Source of the DNA: G039029935 sp039029935
GTDB lineage: Bacteria > Chloroflexota > Anaerolineae > Caldilineales > Caldilineaceae
Assembly: GCA_039029935.1 (NCBI GenBank)
Contig: JBCCFC010000445.1
Location: 1 to 9,624 of the forward strand
Length of the DNA stretch: 9,624 nt
Direction: 5' to 3'
Part shown: positions 1-6,876 of the stretch, one piece after another
How the letters are laid out: each line of letters begins with the position of its first letter
How positions within the stretch are numbered: position 1 is the first letter of the stretch
Translations under genes and position numbers: made by a program
The notes under the pieces: model-generated
Told to the model about the DNA's origin: nothing
The model's database searches: none
Seen by the model: only the letters and a program-made list of their open reading frames with translations

Positions 1-386
1 GTGGCCTCGCCCACAACGGTGAAATCAGGATGCAAGGTAAGAATCATCCTGAGTCTGTAATGGTCAGTAACAGGTTGAACAATTTGACCAGTCCATTTAG
101 CCATTCCTACGAGGCAAAGAATCAGCGTCGTACCAGAGGAGATTCCAGCCTTTGTAGGAGTGACTCTATAGTCCAGCTCTTTGTGTTCAACCTCTTTCTG
201 ACCATTACAAAGAAATTCAAATTGATAGTTGCGAAAAATGGCTGTTGGACGAGCACGATAACCGATTGTTTCTGTTATCCATGTTTGAAAGAGCGGTTGT
301 GGTGCATCAGAGACAGCTTGTGTGTGCCCTGTTTCTGGGCTGGTTATGCTCAACAGATATATTCTATTACACTTGAAAATATACAT
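1..386 (-). CDS. Hypothetical protein, 3'-truncated by window edge; last residues resemble a response-regulator receiver segment
   Basis: An open frame of 128 codons starts at ATG 384-386 (directly preceded by an in-frame TAA) and runs off the left edge without a stop. I do not recognise most of it. The last visible residues, LRMILTLHPDFTVVGEA, match the alpha1-beta2 segment of NarL/FixJ-type receiver domains (LRxxLxxxPDxxVVGEA). However, the acidic DD pair that should lie about 12-18 residues earlier is missing; only TDHYR is there. The protein could be a decayed or rearranged response regulator, a fusion, or an unrelated protein with a chance match. There is no Shine-Dalgarno site. The ATG lies only 11 bp past a probable terminator of the upstream gene, so it would need its own promoter or a different start. 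Existence and identity are both uncertain. Confidence 0.4.
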   Translation of the reverse strand, partial: MYIFKCNRIYLLSITSPETGHTQAVSDAPQPLFQTWITETIGYRARPTAIFRNYQFEFLCNGQKEVEHKELDYRVTPTKAGISSGTTLILCLVGMAKWTGQIVQPVTDHYRLRMILTLHPDFTVVGEA

Positions 387-396
387 TTAGAGAAAC

Positions 397-431
397 AAAA
401 AACACCAATACGGATGTATATCCTTCCGTAT
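397..431 (-). terminator. Rho-independent terminator of the CstB-like gene
   Basis: Read on the minus strand, ATACGGA and TCCGTAT (positions 431-425 and 414-408) form a 7-bp stem with a 10-nt loop. TGGTG and six consecutive T (402-397) follow. It begins about 55 bp after the stop codon of the persulfide dioxygenase/rhodanese gene, which fits intrinsic termination of that transcript. Confidence 0.7.
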
Positions 432-485
432 CAGTGCTTTATTGTATCATTATTACCCGATCAGGCTGAATTTTAGGCTGACCAT

Positions 486-1874
486 TTACATCACTGTTGG
501 CAACCCCGCAGCGTTCCACGCCGACATACCACCTGTCACATTATAGATGTGTTCATAGCCACTCATCTTAAGAATACTACACGCCGTGCTAGAGCGCATT
601 CCGCGCGCACACATAACCGAGATGTGCTGCTCTGTTTGCAGAGACAGTGTACCAATCTGCTGCGTCATATACTTGTAGTTCATGTAATGCGCACCATTGA
701 TATGACCCGCTGCCCACTCAGACGTTTCGCGCACATCCAAAACCTGCATGTTGATGCCATTGAGCAAATGCGCCTCCAACTGATGGACACTCAACTGTGG
801 GATGGTGCTGTGCGCCCGACCCGCATTAATCCAGCCATCAAAGCCGCCAACCAGATGACCGGCCACGCGGCCATCCAACCCCAAAAAGGCCATCAGCCGG
901 ATCGCTTTTTGGGCCTCGGCGTCATTGTTGGTGACAAGAATGATCGGCACATCGATGGGAGCTACCCAGCCAACACGTTGCTCAAACTCTGGGCTACTCA
1001 GTTGGATATTATAGGTTCCCGGCAGATGACCTGCCCCAAAATCAGCAGGCGAGCGTGTGTCGATGACAATATGTCCATCACCCATCATCCGCGCTACATC
1101 CTGCGCCCGAAGCCCTTTACTGCGAGGCTCATCCATGCTATAGGGACGCTTGCCTTGATTGATCTCGACAATGTTTAACATATTGGCAGGACGCAGCGGC
1201 TGATCTTCGTTCATAAACTTGACAAAGGCGTCGCGGTCCTCAAACTGAAGTGCGTCGTTGAAATGACGTTCGTACCCAACTGTGGTGGCAAACTTGCCAC
1301 TGGTAACGCGTCCTCAGGTCGAACCCGACACATGGCCGGGGTATACTTCTACAAAGTCGGGCAAATCCGCCAATTTGGGCAAGGATTCATCAAAGAGGAC
1401 TTGCGCCCCCTCCTCACCCCCTTGCGCCAAGTCCGGTCGCGCCAAGTCACCCACCATCAGGAAGTCGGCTGTGAGCATACACCAAGGCTTGTCGCCACGA
1501 CTTCTGTCGATGACAAGCACACACAACTGCTCTGGGCGATGACCAGGGGTATGCATAAATTCCAGCGTCACCTCACCCATCTCGATTTTGTCGCCCCCTT
1601 GCACACGCGTTGCCTCGTAGGTGATATCTGCCGCCGCAGGCATGACCAGTTCACCATCTGTCACATGTGCCAGCCGCTGTGCGCCCGACACATGGTCCGC
1701 ATGGCTGTGAGAGTCAACCACATAACGTATCTTCGACGATTGCTTCTTGGCGATAGTTAAATAGGGCTGCGTATCCCACAACGGGTCAAACACCATACAC
1801 TCGCCCGTTGTTGATGACCCAACGAGATAGGTGACACACCCTGTCTCTTTGCGTAAAACTTGTTCAAACCACAT
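486..1874 (-). CDS. CstB-like persulfide dioxygenase / rhodanese fusion with in-frame TGA, candidate selenoprotein (462 aa)
   Basis: The frame is open from ATG 1874 to TAA 486 except for one TGA (1314-1316). Residues 1-186 are a metallo-beta-lactamase-fold persulfide dioxygenase domain with HSHADH (H56, H58, D60, H61), TPGH (H112), D137 of TADF and YPGH (H181) as likely Fe ligands or catalytic residues. The TGA is codon 187 within GST-U-GR, where the family has GSxCG(K/R). The next 33 codons keep family residues (TVGYERHFNDALQ). Residues about 254-353 are a rhodanese domain whose loop (VTNNDAEA) lacks the catalytic Cys. Residues about 360-462 are an active rhodanese with CARGMRSS (C422). This order, dioxygenase, dead rhodanese, active rhodanese, and the length match Staphylococcus CstB (about 444 aa), which oxidises persulfides during sulfide detoxification in the cytosol. 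AAAGGAG lies 12 nt before the ATG. No Shine-Dalgarno site precedes the internal ATG 1214, which argues against two separate genes. Readthrough as selenocysteine is inferred; a nonsense mutation or sequence error is the alternative. Confidence 0.85.
1285..1313 (-). promoter_or_regulatory. SECIS-like hairpin directly 3' of the TGA
   Basis: On the minus strand GTGGCA and TGCCAC (1300-1295 and 1290-1285) form a perfect 6-bp stem closing an AGTT tetraloop. Drawn with a 6-nt loop, it is GTGGC/GCCAC around AAGTTT. The loop begins 20 nt after the TGA and has a G among its first two bases. Bacterial SECIS elements have a small apical loop with an early G, roughly 16-37 nt after the UGA, recognised by SelB. 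The E. coli fdhF loop starts at a similar distance. The element is coding (SGKFATT), as bacterial SECIS elements usually are. Seen: hairpin and spacing. Inferred: SelB binding. Confidence 0.5.
1314..1316 (-). other. In-frame TGA, candidate selenocysteine codon (U187)
   Basis: TGA is the only interruption of the 463-codon frame. It replaces the conserved cysteine six residues after the metal-site His of PGHVSGS. Cysteine is the usual counterpart of selenocysteine in homologues. TGA also appears as an ordinary stop elsewhere in the window (ends of the genes at 5036 and 6978), so a general reassignment of TGA is unlikely. A Cys codon changed to TGA by one base substitution or base-calling error would look the same. 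Confidence 0.55.
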
Positions 1875-1956
1875 TGTATTTTCTTTCTCCTTTGAAAATT
1901 AGAGAGGTAGGCAGGGAAATAATTCACTAATAATTAATCTGTTATTTTATTAATAA

Positions 1957-2004
1957 ACCGTTAAATCTTCGTTTAAGTTTCATTTTCAACGAAGATTTAA
2001 CGGT
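1957..2004. repeat. 17-bp perfect inverted repeat between LuxR gene and CstB-like gene
   Basis: ACCGTTAAATCTTCGTT (1957-1973) and its exact reverse complement (1988-2004) enclose a 14-nt loop, with 2-3 further pairs possible after one mismatch. It lies in the 280-bp gap between the stop of the LuxR gene (2155) and the start of the CstB-like gene (1874). On the minus strand an A/T-rich stretch follows but no clean T run. It may be a weak terminator for the LuxR gene, or a leader or operator structure for the CstB-like gene. The right arm resembles a site upstream of the cytochrome b561 gene. Confidence 0.75.
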
Positions 2005-2154
2005 GGCATACTGGAATCAGAGCGTACCATAGCTGGTAGCAATTGACAAGAAGCCAGCCTTGGTAAACGTTCTAGAGAAAGATAGAGGGAAGCACGGCGC
2101 ATGAAGAGAAAATGGCTGAAAGAGCGGCGAAGGCAGCCTAGCACTTTTGTACCG

Positions 2155-4929
2155 CTAAATCAAACCCAACTCTTCTGCGCGTCTAACTGCTGCACGTCGA
2201 TTATTCACACTCAATTTTCCATAAATACGCTTTGTATGTGTCCGCACTGTACTCAGTGCAATTACCAGTTCACGCGCGATCTCTGGCCCGGAAAGCTCGG
2301 TCTTAAATAGGCGAAGTACGTCTAGCTCGCGTTGGCTGAGTGGCTCGATGAGAGGAGATAGGGAGGTGGGGAGGTGGGGAGATGGGGAGATGGGGGGAGT
2401 CGTATCCGTTGATTCCTTTTCGGTTTCAAGTGCGGCTAATAGTTTGTTTGTATAGTTTGGCATGAAGTATCGGGCAATGAGATTCTGAAGCAGTTGCGAC
2501 AGGGGTGGTCCTTCGTCCACAAATGTGCGGACATAGCCTTCTGGCTCGGCCAATGATAGTGCGCGTTCTAGTGGTGCAAGCGCAGCGGGCAAACTGTCTT
2601 GGGCGTGATGGGCGAGTGCTTGTAGGATAAGGATTTCAATGACGCTGCCTATTCTGTGACCTGCTTCGGCGGCTTGCAGGAGTCGGCTCAGTAGATGGTG
2701 TATTTGCTGCATCAGGCTCTCGGTTGGATCATCCTGATACTGTGCAAGAAGAACCCTTGCCAATGTGATATGTTCATATTCTTGTAAATAGCTCAGGCTG
2801 CTATCTACTGCCAATCCACGTTCTTGCGCCCAGTTTAAGGCATCCGCCAATTTACCCTGTTTTAGCCATATCCGCGTTTTCATTGCGGCGAGGGGTTGTA
2901 CATCGGGCATAGGGTTGCGGATATAGAGCCGCTCGGCCTGATTGAATCGGTCGAGTGACTCATCAAGATTGCCTACGCTTTGCTGCAATTTCGCCTGTGC
3001 AATCAGCCAACGATAGTGCCATATGCGTTCTGCGCGCGGCTCCCCCAACCGTTTGCTGATGGCTAATGCCTCTGTTGCGGCGGCAAAATCACCTTGCTCG
3101 CGATGGAGGTCGCTTAGACCCGAATAGACATTATCAATGCCCAAGACGATGACCTCATCATGGTCAGCCACAATTTGGATGGCACGTTCATACGCACGGA
3201 TGGCTTCGTTGAGTTGTCCAAGCGTGATATGGATATCGGCCACCACAAATGCACCGCCAATGATGTCGAGGAGACTGCCCGCTTTTTCTGTGTAATCCGC
3301 AGCCATGGCGATGGCTTCAAGGGCGGCGTTTAGATTGCCATGTCCCCAATGAGCCAGTGCCAGCAGACCCGATACCTGTCCACGGCGGACATAATCGCCC
3401 TCTGGAAAGTGGTCAAGTGCTTGTTGTGCATATTTGACCGTATCACTGAGTGTGCCTACGGCCAATGTGTAGTATGTGCGCGCTGTGGAAAGCGATGCTG
3501 GTAACGCTTGGAATTGTGCCTCGTCTACAACAATCATGCCGTGCAGTGGATTCGCTCTGACCTTGTGCCAATCCATGCCATGTGTCTCTTGCACGGCATC
3601 CAGCCATCCCTCAATCACCTGCAATCTCGCTTCCACCTCTGCCAATTCACCGGCTTCTAATAACGCAAATACATACCCCAAATTGAGGACTGGTCTGGTG
3701 TATACCAACTCGGCTGGCAACGCCTCTACCCAGCTACGAAAGATAGTATCGCGATACCCTTTCTCAATACTAGGTCGTGCCAACTCAATCAGGTCCGACG
3801 CCCACGCAAAATCCTGTGTCGCAAGGGCATGATGAACAGCATCCATCGGCAGATCATTCTGCGCATACCAATTGCTAGCACTGCGGTGTAATCTTGACAC
3901 TGCGGCTGGCTGCTCCTCGTGCAAGCGCGTTTGTAGTACATCCGCAAATAGATGATGATAACGATACCATTGGCGTTGGTCATCCAGCGGCACAACAAAT
4001 AAATTGCTGCGTTCCAAATGAACCAACATAGACTTGCCGTCATCCTGCCCTGTCACCGCATCACAGAGCGTACCGTGCAAGCGATCCAGAATCGACGTTT
4101 GCAGCAAAAAGTCGCGGATCGGGTCTGGTTGATGCTGTAGCACCTCTTCAATGAGATAGTCAAAAATAAACTGGTGGCTTCCCGTAAAGGTTTGGATAAA
4201 GGTTTGGGATGCAGTCGCTGTACGCCCCTGTATAGAAATCGCCGCCAATTGCAACCCCGCAATCCAGCCCTCGGTATGCGTTGATAGTGCGATGACTTGA
4301 TCGGTCGATAGGGCCAAGCCCATCACCTCAGAGAAAAATTGGGTTGCCTCGTGCGCCGTAAAGCAGAGGTCCGGTGCGCGTAACTCTGCCAACTGCCCCC
4401 GTGCGCGCAATCGAGGAAGGGGCAGCGGTGGGTCCTCACGCGTGGTGATGACGATGTGCATTTGCGGCGGTAGGTGGTCGAGCAGAAAGGCGAGGGCTTG
4501 GTGAATGGCATCCGCATGGATTACGTGATAATCATCCAGCACGAGCATCAAGCTGTTGGATAGGGTCGTTATGGCATTGAGATAGGTCGTCAGAATCGTC
4601 TGGATAGGTGATGATTGTGGCGACTGGAGAAGAGCCAATACATCCGCACCGATGGTCGGGTCAACTGTCCGTGAAGCCGCCACGAGGTATGTGAGAAATC
4701 GCGTCAGATCGTTATCACCATCATCCAGAGAGTACCATGCGGCGGGCTGTTGACATACAGCAATCCATTCGCTGACCAATGTGGTTTTGCCAAAGCCCGC
4801 AGAGGCAGAAATGAGCGTCAGTTTGCCTTCTCGTTTAGCAGCCAGTTGCTCAATGAGTCGAGGACGCGCAACAAATCGGGTACGTGTGGTTGGTATGTAT
4901 AGCTTTGTGGTTAAAATTGGTGTACTCAT
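2155..4929 (-). CDS. MalT-like LuxR-family transcriptional regulator (STAND ATPase, TPR, C-terminal HTH), 924 aa
   Basis: The N-terminus (STPILTTKLYIP, then RPRLIEQL) is the classic start of MalT-type regulators. Walker A is SASAGFGKTT (residues 41-50), and Walker B is LMLVLDDYHV (about 127-136). A winged-helix and helical TPR-like sensor arm fills roughly residues 300-840. A low-complexity Pro/Ser linker (about 845-860) leads to the LuxR HTH at 864-924 (LSQRELDVLRL, then EIARELVIALSTVRTHTKRIYGKL). Such STAND proteins are held inactive until an inducer and ATP promote oligomerisation, after which they bind DNA and activate transcription. The ligand and targets here are unknown. The length is typical of the family. 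The chosen ATG has no Shine-Dalgarno site but sits 6 bp after a TATAAT, suggesting a leaderless transcript. It is the nearest same-strand gene upstream of the CstB-like gene, 280 bp away, so local regulation is possible but unproven. Confidence 0.95.
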   Translation of the reverse strand: MSTPILTTKLYIPTTRTRFVARPRLIEQLAAKREGKLTLISASAGFGKTTLVSEWIAVCQQPAAWYSLDDGDNDLTRFLTYLVAASRTVDPTIGADVLALLQSPQSSPIQTILTTYLNAITTLSNSLMLVLDDYHVIHADAIHQALAFLLDHLPPQMHIVITTREDPPLPLPRLRARGQLAELRAPDLCFTAHEATQFFSEVMGLALSTDQVIALSTHTEGWIAGLQLAAISIQGRTATASQTFIQTFTGSHQFIFDYLIEEVLQHQPDPIRDFLLQTSILDRLHGTLCDAVTGQDDGKSMLVHLERSNLFVVPLDDQRQWYRYHHLFADVLQTRLHEEQPAAVSRLHRSASNWYAQNDLPMDAVHHALATQDFAWASDLIELARPSIEKGYRDTIFRSWVEALPAELVYTRPVLNLGYVFALLEAGELAEVEARLQVIEGWLDAVQETHGMDWHKVRANPLHGMIVVDEAQFQALPASLSTARTYYTLAVGTLSDTVKYAQQALDHFPEGDYVRRGQVSGLLALAHWGHGNLNAALEAIAMAADYTEKAGSLLDIIGGAFVVADIHITLGQLNEAIRAYERAIQIVADHDEVIVLGIDNVYSGLSDLHREQGDFAAATEALAISKRLGEPRAERIWHYRWLIAQAKLQQSVGNLDESLDRFNQAERLYIRNPMPDVQPLAAMKTRIWLKQGKLADALNWAQERGLAVDSSLSYLQEYEHITLARVLLAQYQDDPTESLMQQIHHLLSRLLQAAEAGHRIGSVIEILILQALAHHAQDSLPAALAPLERALSLAEPEGYVRTFVDEGPPLSQLLQNLIARYFMPNYTNKLLAALETEKESTDTTPPISPSPHLPTSLSPLIEPLSQRELDVLRLFKTELSGPEIARELVIALSTVRTHTKRIYGKLSVNNRRAAVRRAEELGLI
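2360..2398. repeat. Tandem 8-bp G-rich repeat inside the LuxR gene
   Basis: The plus strand reads GGGAGGT, then units GGGGAGGT, GGGGAGAT, GGGGAGAT, then GGGGGG: about four copies of GGGGAGRT. The coding (minus) strand uses the tract to encode the Pro/Ser linker just before the HTH, each unit being read in a different frame. The G runs (three or four G separated by AGGT or AGAT) satisfy a simple G-quadruplex pattern on the plus strand, which is the template strand for this gene. Confidence 0.85.
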
Positions 4930-4935
4930 GGAGTG

Positions 4936-4964
4936 ATTATAAAACGCATAAACAAAAAAGGGAA
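4936..4964 (-). promoter_or_regulatory. Promoter candidate for the LuxR regulator, probably leaderless
   Basis: On the minus strand TATAAT (4941-4936) is followed by CACTCC and then the ATG at 4929. Transcription starting about 7 nt after a -10 box would begin at or next to the A of the ATG. A matching -35 is weak (TTCCCT, 4964-4959, 17-bp spacing) and overlaps the T run of the upstream hairpin terminator. The consensus -10 is seen; leaderless initiation is inferred from its position and the lack of a Shine-Dalgarno site. Confidence 0.5.
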
Positions 4965-5032
4965 GACCTCCGGGAGGTGCAGCAAAATGATTTGGATAGA
5001 ATCAGATTTCTCCAAGTACCTTTCGGAGGTCT
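4954..5032. terminator. Long imperfect hairpin element, also terminator candidate for the beta-lactamase-like gene
   Basis: AGACCTCCG (4964-4972) and CGGAGGTCT (5024-5032) are perfect inverted repeats. The stem continues inward through GGAGGTGC / GTACCTTT with G-U pairs, to about 17 pairs if transcribed from the plus strand. A small TGATT/AATCA stem (4988-4992, 5000-5004) lies in the middle. Each arm can also fold on its own (ACCTC/GAGGT at 4966-4978; ACCT/AGGT at 5018-5030). On the minus strand the last small hairpin is followed by CTTCCC and six T (4959-4954), right after the stop codon at 5036. It may be a terminator, a MITE-like or REP-like insertion, or both. Confidence 0.65.
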
Positions 5033-5035
5033 GGT

Positions 5036-6652
5036 TCAGTTGGAGGCGTTAATTCGTACATATGCAGGTGGCACAAGTAACTCTATCGGCGTTGCCCACG
5101 TTGCCGTTTCCTCGGCATCCAGATACGCTTTCTGAAACTCAAAAAAGTTCCACGTAATGCGGCTCAAGTCTTTCATCGCCTGATTGCTGGTATTCCAATC
5201 TAGCCAGCCACGCCGATAGAGAAACGCGCTGACCACATACGGTCCCGTTGGCCCCCAGATGATGGCGACATCGCTGTGTGACTCAAAGGCAAAGCCATGT
5301 TTGTGTGCAATCCATGCATCACGGGGCTGCGGCAATCCCGCCCACAACAACTCTTCAAACTCATCGTGGCTTAGATAAAATAGAATATAATGGCACTCTT
5401 CGGGTGTAAGCGCAGGATTTTCGCCTTGACCAAAGGTGTCAATTAAGAAACCCGTGTTTTGTGTACAGTCATAGATGGCTGACAGCAATCGTCCCATATC
5501 CAGCGGTGTGGATTGCAGATTGGTGTCAGGATTCGTCTGCCAATCCTCACGTTGATTGCCCGGTGTGGGAATCTGTGGCAGTTGTGTCTGTGCGTCATAG
5601 CCCGATTGCATGTAGGTACTGTCCAGGCCCAGTTGCCGCGAAAAGTTGGTGAACTGGCTGGCTCCTGCTGGGATGCTGCCATCCCCTAGATATTGTACCA
5701 GCAGGTTCGCCGCATAGTTATTGCTTTCACCCAACGCAAAGTCCATCCACTGACCGAGTTCGGTACTGGCTTGGCTGTTGGCAGGTAGCCCATCAATCAG
5801 GGTCATCACGGCGGTGACGATGCCAATCTTGAGCGTGGACATGCCAGAGAAGGCAACCTCTGTATCGACATGGGCTTCTTGACGGTGGCGTAGATCATGT
5901 ACATAGATAGCGGCAAAACCAGGGAAGTTCATCAGATAATTGTCCAACACTTCTTCAAGGTCGGTCATGGATGGAATCGGGGGTGGTGTTTCAATTAATA
6001 CGAGTCTGGTACTTCGATCCGTGTCGCTGATGAGAGCCTGAACAAGCGGCAGAATGCTGGCTTCCACATCCAGCTCATAGCCCGGTTTTCCGTCTACCCA
6101 AAGCCAGTCGCGTCGATATGTGCCGACAAATCCTTGTGGTAACGTAGCGTCGATATTGACGACCACAGGTGTCTCTTCCACCCAACGTTGGTCCGGTGTC
6201 ACGGCACGAGGACGTTGCGGTTCGTGGTTATAGTCAGCGGCAATGGTATTCAGCCATGTCTTAAGGGCTTCGACATTGAGCATGTAGCGCACAGGGATAT
6301 CACGTTGTCGTTGCTCAATCCCCAGCGCATGACGTACGGCAATGTCGATAAAGGCTGGCCCCTCTAAGTATTGGCTGGCCTCAGCAACCATTTGGTCAGC
6401 ATCAATGTAGAAGTCGATTTCTTCTGGCTTGAGGACGAGCCGCTGGTCGTTGAACCAGACCTCAACAGGCGTCTTATATACTTGTTCCAAATGAGCGCGC
6501 GCAGTCTCTATTTCCTTGACATCGCTCAACGGCAGGCCACCCAAATGCACACCAGGCGGAATCGGCGCGGCATTCACCTTGAACTGGCTATACAAAGGCA
6601 GCGGTGATAGGATGATAACGATATAGAGAATGAGTTGAATAATACGACGCAT
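5036..6652 (-). CDS. Exported serine beta-lactamase-like hydrolase with N-terminal VanW/peptidoglycan-binding-like region, 538 aa
   Basis: Residues 1-29 form a signal peptide or anchor (MRRIIQLILYIVIILSPLPL, then a probable cleavage near NAA). Residues about 30-215 resemble the putative peptidoglycan-binding module found next to VanW domains (GVHLGGLPLSDV, then VWFNDQRLVLKPEEI). Residues about 230-510 have a class A beta-lactamase/PBP-type fold: SxxK as S272-T-L-K275, an SDN-like S310-N-N, the STPLDMGRLLSAIY helix at 381-394 and K451-H-G453 in place of KTG. I see no clear Glu166-type omega-loop motif, so it may be a peptidase or esterase acting on the cell wall rather than a drug-degrading beta-lactamase. 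It should act outside the membrane. The ATG is the first in frame; no Shine-Dalgarno site is visible and the leader is highly structured. It ends in TGA as a normal stop, followed at once by a hairpin. Confidence 0.85.
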   Translation of the reverse strand: MRRIIQLILYIVIILSPLPLYSQFKVNAAPIPPGVHLGGLPLSDVKEIETARAHLEQVYKTPVEVWFNDQRLVLKPEEIDFYIDADQMVAEASQYLEGPAFIDIAVRHALGIEQRQRDIPVRYMLNVEALKTWLNTIAADYNHEPQRPRAVTPDQRWVEETPVVVNIDATLPQGFVGTYRRDWLWVDGKPGYELDVEASILPLVQALISDTDRSTRLVLIETPPPIPSMTDLEEVLDNYLMNFPGFAAIYVHDLRHRQEAHVDTEVAFSGMSTLKIGIVTAVMTLIDGLPANSQASTELGQWMDFALGESNNYAANLLVQYLGDGSIPAGASQFTNFSRQLGLDSTYMQSGYDAQTQLPQIPTPGNQREDWQTNPDTNLQSTPLDMGRLLSAIYDCTQNTGFLIDTFGQGENPALTPEECHYILFYLSHDEFEELLWAGLPQPRDAWIAHKHGFAFESHSDVAIIWGPTGPYVVSAFLYRRGWLDWNTSNQAMKDLSRITWNFFEFQKAYLDAEETATWATPIELLVPPAYVRINASN

Positions 6653-6666
6653 CTATTAGTTGAGAA

Positions 6667-6717
6667 CAGTATCGCAGGTTGGCTACCTACGTCACAGATA
6701 AACAATCTGTGATACTG
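6667..6717. promoter_or_regulatory. Structured leader with two mutually exclusive stems upstream of the beta-lactamase-like gene
   Basis: CTGTGA (6707-6712) can pair with TCACAG in the perfect 8-bp hairpin TCACAGAT/ATCTGTGA (6692-6699, 6705-6712). It can instead pair with TCGCAG in the 11-position long-range stem CAGTATCGCAG/CTGTGATACTG (6667-6677, 6707-6717; 10 of 11 Watson-Crick). An AGGT/ACCT hairpin (6677-6680, 6685-6688) lies between. The element ends 15 bp before the start codon at 6652. It could be an attenuator-like leader or an operator; no known riboswitch class was recognised. Confidence 0.4.
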
Positions 6718-6769
6718 CTTTATACTTTCCTATTCAATTAAAAAATCGAAAATCACATAAACATCATGA

Positions 6770-6786
6770 TGTCGTCATAGACGACA
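6770..6786. repeat. Short palindrome, possible operator
   Basis: TGTCGTC-ATA-GACGACA is a perfect 7-bp inverted repeat with a 3-bp centre, overlapping the 10-bp palindrome CATCATGATG (6763-6772). It lies about 120 bp before the start of the beta-lactamase-like gene, in the 325-bp gap that otherwise holds A/T-rich sequence and a weak TATAAA (6724-6719, minus). A regulator-binding site is plausible from symmetry and position only. Confidence 0.4.
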
Positions 6787-6876
6787 GAATTACAATATCA
6801 CACAACACTAAAAAATAACAGGAATAAAATACGCAAAATACATCTCACTGGTTGATAAAATATCGGAGCGACCAAC

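Noticed and set aside
30..476. 148-codon plus-strand open frame
   Set aside because: Its composition is Cys-rich and family-free, it has no ribosome-binding site, and it overlaps the minus-strand open frame and the minus-strand terminator.
549..1178. 209-codon plus-strand open frame
   Set aside because: It is a shadow of the rhodanese-coding part of the CstB-like gene, whose domains are clear on the minus strand.
486..1214. Separate 242-residue rhodanese gene
   Set aside because: No Shine-Dalgarno site lies before ATG 1214. The 33 codons between it and the TGA continue the same protein family in frame, so it is the C-terminal part of one gene.
1314..1316. General TGA reassignment (Trp or Gly code)
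   Set aside because: The genes ending at 5036 and 6978 use TGA as a normal stop at the family-expected length, and Trp is encoded by TGG throughout.
6667..6717. tRNA-like cloverleaf
   Set aside because: It is only 51 nt long, with no T-loop or anticodon arm and no acceptor stem of proper length.
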